Positions 61,263-64,000 of a stretch of 64,000 nucleotides of DNA are shown here, piece after piece. Made by a program: the position numbers and the translations under genes. Numbering within the stretch: the stretch's first letter is position 1; the number at the start of each line of letters is the position of its first letter. This DNA is from Gymnogyps californianus. Taxonomy: Eukaryota > Chordata > Aves > Accipitriformes > Cathartidae. Location of the stretch: positions 36,660,344-36,724,343 of the forward strand of contig NC_059474.1 of the NCBI RefSeq assembly GCF_018139145.2, written 5' to 3'. The notes under the pieces were generated by a model that worked only from the letters and a program-made list of their open reading frames with translations, made no database searches and had not been told where the DNA came from.

Positions 61263-64000
61263 TCAGACTTCATCAATCACCTATCTGTGGATGCTTTGCA
61301 CCAGTTATTTCCTAATGAAAATGGAAGTGCATTTCCTGGAAAATGGTAGCATAACTGGTAGGTGAGTAGACAAGAAATAAGGAAGCTTGCCAGCAAACCT
61401 TGTGAGTCCAGGGGTTGTTGAGCCTTGCATTGCATAATGGAAGTTGATACTGGTTTTGGATGTGCGACTGAACGTGACCTTCCACAAACAGATGTGAGGA
61501 ACATAAGGCAGCAAAATATAAATGTTCAGATGAACTAATATTACAGCATTTCCATCAAAATAACGCTCAGATGCTTGGTCTTTCAACAAGTGATGTGTGC
61601 AAGCAGCACAGCATGCTTGTGCATGTATGAGGTTTCAAAAATTAAGTCGCTGTGTAAGTGAAGCTGGGTAGGGGATTAGGGAAGAGTAGCCTGTTACGGT
61701 AAAGGGTCAGTGTGATTTCATATGTCTTTGGAGGCCTGGGAGGGATTGGGATTTGCTTTGGGCTCAACTCGTCATCTAGAAGAGAGGATTGCTGGAAAGA
61801 ACAATTATTGATTCTAATTTCTTCCAGAACTTAAAGGTTAAAGAAGAAGTTTAGTTTGTCTTCACATAAATGAAGCTTGCAAGCTTTTTGAGAAGAAAAC
61901 TGCATGCTTTCTTGAAGGAACTGGGGAGGAGTCAAATGCACTGACATGCAGTATTTGGCATTTGACTACGCCTGAAGGCACTGCAAGGTGTGGGATGTTG
62001 CAGAGGGTAGACAATGTTGGAAGAATTCCCTGGAGCTGGAGACACCTCTGCTTTTCCTTTTCTGCAGGACGGTGGAGATAGCACTAACCAACTTCCCATT
62101 TTCTAATGGCCACAAATGATAATGAACAGCCCTCTGTGGTTGTGCAGTGGCACTGGCTTGGAACTCAAAGCGAAGGCAAGTCTTTGCTTATTGCTCATCT
62201 GCTGCTGTTCCCTTGCAGGTGACCCACGCCGAGTTCTATGCAGCCTGCTCTGAGGAGTCTTGGATCTGCTGTATTGGAGGGGAATAAAGCTGAAGCACGG
62301 TATGGGGCACAGGGACTGTCTGAAGAGCTGCACTGTGCCATGTTCTGCTGTGACAAGGAAATAAATGGCCACCGAAGGCTGAGCCTCTCCAGCTCCTAGT
62401 GACGGCAGAGAGAGCAGACTGCAGAGTTCGTTGCACTTCTCAGGTCATGCTCGTTCTATGCAATGACACTGGATAATCAGCTATTCAAAGCCATCTGGAC
62501 TCGTTTGTCTGTTTAAGTAGAATGTCAGCTCTGGGCTAATCTTGCCAATTATCTGATCTTGTACCACTGAGAGCACTAGCGCAGAGATGTCTCTGTAGCG
62601 CTTATTCATTTGGGTGGGTTTTACTCAGTTTATACCTATGCTTCCTTTATTTTGCTGCACCGTGTGAGGATGCATGTGAGCTGCCCGCAGGGCCTGGGCG
62701 AACTGAATGGAAAGGCTCTGGAAGGCTTCGCTGGGTCGGGGTTTTGCACCCAAGGTGCAGGGTGGAGGCTTTGTCATGAGAATGATGATTTTCCCCTGGC
62801 TCGTGGAAAGGTCCTTGGTTTTCTTTCCTTATAACCTTGCTTAACCCAGCAGCTGCTCATGAAGGTTTTCATTTCTGATTTATCTCTCCTGGCTCACAGC
62901 CATGCTCCTGAGAGCCAAACTGGGAGTGATTCCCAGTCCAGATGTGATAGTAGCTCTCTGGGGGACCCTGCTGCCCTGCTGCAGAGAGAGAAGCGGAGTA
63001 GATGGATGGTTTTAAGTAAGCCAGCGATGTTGGTCTCAGATGTCCTTGCTGGCTTGCTCTTTTTATTCAGCCTGGGATTTGGATTACCCAGCAGTGCATG
63101 TGTCAGCTCAACCCTGTTACTGGTTACATACCATAGTCCCCTACAGGAGCCTCAGATAAATGTTGTTTTAAACACTGCATCTTTCAACTTGGTCCACAAT
63201 TTACCAATGTGATATGCAACCTGTGTAAGACCGATAATTTCTAACACTATAGAATAAATGTTGATGCCAAGACTGGCCTGTTGTCTGGGTGTGGAAGATG
63301 TGGACTAACTGTGCTGGGGTAGCAGTGTAGCAGAGGAAAGGGCTCCTCCTGGAAAATGCAGTCATGGTGTGACAACAGCATGCAGACTGTCAATGCACAG
63401 ACTCTCGCTGGAACAAAAAACAAGTTAGGAAGTAATGATTAAGATATTAAAACAAATTTTCATCAAGTAATGCGTTTACTCTGACAATATCTTCTTCCTA
63501 TCCACAATCCAAAGACTTTGCTGTTGCTATTGACTTTACCTGAAAAGCATGCTGGATATTATCAGGACAAGTAGCTTGATGAAACTGAGGATGGATATAC
63601 CATTAGATGCCTGGTGCTTTAGTTATGATGTTAAAATACTAATAAGGTGTGTAGTCACTACATCCTGTACTTATTTGCAAGCCCATTCAGTCAGGGTAAG
63701 GTACCGATTGTATGCTCCTCAGTTACGCAGAGATCTTTTGATTAAACACCTCTCCATAATCTTTCTGAATTTCATTCGCACTATGTACTTTCAGGTGCTG
63801 TACATATAAACGAGAATATTCCCCACTTTGTCGGTCCCTTGACAAACCCGGATATTGACTGAACATTTTTTTTCTTTCCGCTCAACCCAAGTATTCTTGT
63901 CGCTTGTGAAATTTGCAATAAGTCTAATATTATTAAATATATGTAGTTTTCTGAATAAGTCTACTTCAAATGTATGCACACAAACTGTGTATGAATAAAA
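61263..64000. other. Intergenic sequence to the window edge
   Basis: Frames up to 117 codons (62859-63212, plus) lack any family resemblance. Nothing else is supported. Confidence 0.6.

Overview
The window looks like nuclear DNA from a bird. It holds one protein-coding gene that I can recognise, a truncated CR1 LINE, a much older CR1 remnant, and two solo LTRs of a family typical of avian genomes. The rest is a low-gene, mostly AT-rich intergenic landscape with no open reading frame that resembles a known protein. Nothing suggests a prokaryote, plasmid or organelle: exon/intron structure, GT-AG introns, TATA and AATAAA signals and CpG islands are all vertebrate-type. The bird assignment is an inference from the repeats and the gene; I cannot name the species.

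The gene is HELT (Hey-like transcription factor, also Heslike or Megane), on the minus strand. It has four coding exons (22977-22951, 22582-22478, 22310-22214, 22092-21596) that join in frame into a 241-residue bHLH-Orange repressor. A TATA-like box lies at 23011-23018 and an AATAAA signal at 21340-21345. In mouse, HELT is a neural fate regulator that favours GABAergic neurons in the midbrain. The gene sits in a very GC-rich, CpG-rich block (about 20.5-26.2 kb) that is interrupted by an AT-richer, motif-dense stretch (23.42-24.34 kb), a good candidate for a conserved enhancer. E-boxes lie about 250-290 bp upstream of the start codon.

Layout: 1-1.2 kb intergenic with a possible MIR-like SINE; 1.24-1.62 kb isolated CpG island with a CCGCA pentamer repeat and a good splice donor; 1.6-13.7 kb intergenic with an ancient CR1 fragment (7.04-7.23 kb) and a CpG-enriched patch (9.05-9.62 kb); 13.72-14.28 kb solo LTR; 14.3-19.3 kb intergenic; 19.3-20.5 kb a tandem duplication, a near-perfect GC-rich palindrome and the HELT 3' flank; 20.5-26.2 kb HELT and its CpG domain, with a perfect 98-bp palindrome at 23280-23377; 28.24-28.84 kb second solo LTR; 29.30-30.54 kb CR1 LINE; 30.5-64 kb gene-free sequence with a CpG-enriched patch at 33.2 kb, possible conserved non-coding stretches, an ancient repeat and a purine-rich tract at 45.9-47.6 kb, and two MIR-like SINE remnants (57.0 and 61.2 kb).

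I do not see an undescribed multi-gene system. The most unusual structures are the two long GC-rich palindromes flanking HELT; they need checking as real features or assembly/fold-back artefacts. Next are the isolated CpG islands, which may be promoters of unannotated non-coding transcripts or regulatory elements of HELT.
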